DNA from: CAZVWH01 sp964631175
GTDB taxonomy: Bacteria > Planctomycetota > Phycisphaerae > Sedimentisphaerales > Anaerobacaceae
DNA: 32,988 nucleotides
Assembly: GCA_964631175.1 (NCBI GenBank)
Contig: CAZVWH010000026.1
Location: 1 to 32,988 of the forward strand
Direction of reading: 5' to 3'
Shown here: one piece after another, positions 32,301 to 32,988 of the stretch
How the letters are laid out: each line of letters begins with the position of its first letter
How positions within the stretch are numbered: position 1 is the stretch's first letter
The notes under the pieces: generated by a model
Seen by the model: the letters and a program-made list of their open reading frames with translations, nothing else
Told to the model about the DNA's origin: nothing
Database searches by the model: none
Position numbers and translations under genes: made by a program

Positions 32301-32988
32301 GATTACGGGGGATATTCATGTTCCGAGAGGACGGACGTTAAACATTGAGCCGGGAGTATTAGTCAAATTCGCAGGTCATTTTAAACTGACGGTGGGTTAT
32401 AGAGCAACATTTCGAGCGAGAGGTACACAGACAGAACCTATTGTCTTTACTGCGATAGATACCAACAAAGGATGGTTTGGCATACGCTTCGTTAATAGTG
32501 GCTCTGATGACACATTGGAATATTGCACTATCGAATACTCGAAGAAACCAGCCACCGCAGGCAGTAGTTATCTGGACCTATATGGCGGAGGGATTATGTG
32601 CTGTAGCTCGTGGGAGGCTGAACCAATGTTCGGCGTTCCTTCCAGTCCAACGATTAACCATTGCCTGATTGCCAATAACTACGCATTATCTGGCGGCGGG
32701 ATTATGTGCATGGACGATTCGGAGGCAGAAATTACGAATAACATGATCATTGATAACTCGGTATATTATGATGGTGGTGCCATTTACGTCGCCGAAGCCG
32801 CCCCCACGATAGCAAACAATGTCGTAGCTCATAATTCTGCATTGGACTCCGGCGGCATCCTAACCTGGTACGGAACTGGCTCAATTATAAATAATACCAT
32901 CGTTCACAATAGGCCAAATGGGCTGTATTTGGAGCCGACGCCGTGGAGCCTTGAGAAGCCACTTATCCTGAATAATATCATATGGCAG
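29308..32988 (+). CDS. Secreted C10 (streptopain-like) cysteine peptidase with beta-helix domains (partial)
   Basis: An open frame of 1227 codons still open at the window end. A signal peptide (about 1-27, GFILALIALCLLWHSTLMAEP) is followed by an inhibitor-like propeptide (about 30-145) and a C10 peptidase domain. The catalytic Cys is C217 in VGCLATALAQVVNYHQ; the His is H364 in GGHAIVCDGY, followed by YHLNFGWG as in streptopain. Then come an Ig-like/Hydin-type stretch (about 415-530), a right-handed parallel beta-helix region (about 560-840, repeats such as NCKITNN, GGAIYC, NTVIANN), a second Hydin-like domain (about 855-975) and a second beta-helix region to the edge. It is likely exported and attached or released at the cell surface to digest protein or polysaccharide-protein material. 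GGAGG lies seven bases before ATG. Confidence 0.88.
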   Translation, partial: MHSFIQRQGFILALIALCLLWHSTLMAEPVSPEQAQKVADIFLKIQHVHSRNGLNILSIKAQNRPAGVGLTLAGFREILGDDETALACIADLEPRGFIVTSANTDITPIVAYSFKSYFPADEDIKNPLYRLLKEDIKLRLQALAECDQSRKKENNNLWNLYANEDIRDFVSNTFQQWPQENTTSTGGWLQTAWDQGLPYNDFCPLDPVDADRSYVGCLATALAQVVNYHQQCNVSFDELDSYTTCAGVDIDEDCHLYDFPSFDELNEHLATLRLKYSRQTGLDDTDLAALSFACGVACLMDYSSEGSGASPYDAQEALLDKFGFYSADMTGGLSGEYSRVLQENIINGLPAVMGIGPPDGYGGHAIVCDGYNTNGEYHLNFGWGSACPDEVTEAWYRLPMGIPTQDDVILETILSIRPVRPSIDIDPVPSMFYSLPGQETEPKTLFIKNNSAQPITINSISSPEGFVVSRSDDRYADYIDSFQIQRPGQEASINVNFCPAEARGYYGILTVNYGEGSTKHVILKGCSFAGGTEIQEGGVSGTWTDANSPYFVYGDINVPENETLVIEPGVKVMFVGPYGMTIGEDAQLIAEGDENRPIEFTAWNKYVGWTGLRFLDSADDDVLTYCSITFSKKSAGLITLYDYLYGDEDENSCGGAIYCYASSPTITNCKITNNIGDKGGAIYCTESYPIISNTVIANNASMGGTVQCGGICTEGWCAPEIRNCTIVNNSPGGIFTTSGDGVDMTNSIIWGNDRYQIQTDESVPVVSFCDVQGGYTGEGNMNADPCFFAPNSGAGPDYDGLSANWMLRSCSPCINSGTEIDLPETDLAGKARIYSDIVDLGAYENQSDLPLMTVAPSIDAGFVSIAADSTIGFDITNTGKVEFTIESFSVSNTSRNRNSQSTGRGASHPSDLTAEPNGVFSIVTDVQNHLLAPGDSLWVEIGFTPIEGRKYSGTLHVHSTSSNAPDKQITLHGVGVSGTIISSGAVSGSWKKAESPYTITGDIHVPRGRTLNIEPGVLVKFAGHFKLTVGYRATFRARGTQTEPIVFTAIDTNKGWFGIRFVNSGSDDTLEYCTIEYSKKPATAGSSYLDLYGGGIMCCSSWEAEPMFGVPSSPTINHCLIANNYALSGGGIMCMDDSEAEITNNMIIDNSVYYDGGAIYVAEAAPTIANNVVAHNSALDSGGILTWYGTGSIINNTIVHNRPNGLYLEPTPWSLEKPLILNNIIWQ

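Overview
The window looks like a bacterial chromosome fragment, probably from the Planctomycetota (Phycisphaerae/Sedimentisphaerales-like) or a similar repeat-rich environmental lineage. This assignment is inferred from gene content: a rhamnose cluster with an aldolase-SDR fusion, a secreted C10 peptidase carrying beta-helix repeats, and very many short palindromic repeats both between and inside genes. There is no rRNA, tRNA or taxonomic marker here to prove it. No CRISPR array, prophage or complete insertion sequence was seen.

Layout. Bases 1-838 hold the possible 3' end of a gene, a terminator-like hairpin, a MITE-like element and a 59-60 bp tandem repeat. Bases 839-6127 (minus) form an acetyl-CoA module: ADP-forming acyl-CoA synthetase, then a CoA-transferase/hydrolase fused to a GNAT acetyltransferase, then an AcuC-type deacetylase. 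Bases 6327-10675 hold housekeeping genes: a Cdd1-like HhH protein (plus), a CDF cation exporter, a GlmM-type phosphohexomutase and SerA. Bases 10863-13451 (plus) encode two secreted proteins, an unknown one and an alkylsulfatase-like MBL protein with altered metal-ligand positions.

Bases 13646-28814 (minus) are an L-rhamnose catabolic cluster. In transcription order it runs rhaB kinase, PHP-like protein, large MDR dehydrogenase, rhaA isomerase, NCS1-type permease, LsrF-like aldolase/thiolase, then (after a break) a stand-alone SDR and a class II aldolase-SDR fusion. The likely route is uptake, isomerisation to rhamnulose, phosphorylation, and cleavage to DHAP plus lactaldehyde, with lactaldehyde handled by the dehydrogenases. 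Between lsrF and the SDR genes sits a 3 kb island with a MNT/HEPN pair, a DUF4258/YgiT-type pair, a remnant of a second YgiT-type gene, a ~190 bp direct repeat and a membrane protein. From 29308 to the window end (plus) runs a very long secreted C10 (streptopain-like) peptidase with beta-helix domains, still open at the edge.

The most unusual property is that short palindromic or low-complexity repeats are embedded in frame in at least five enzymes (glmM-like, aldolase-SDR, SDR, permease, rhaB), and that other repeats lie at or form stop codons.
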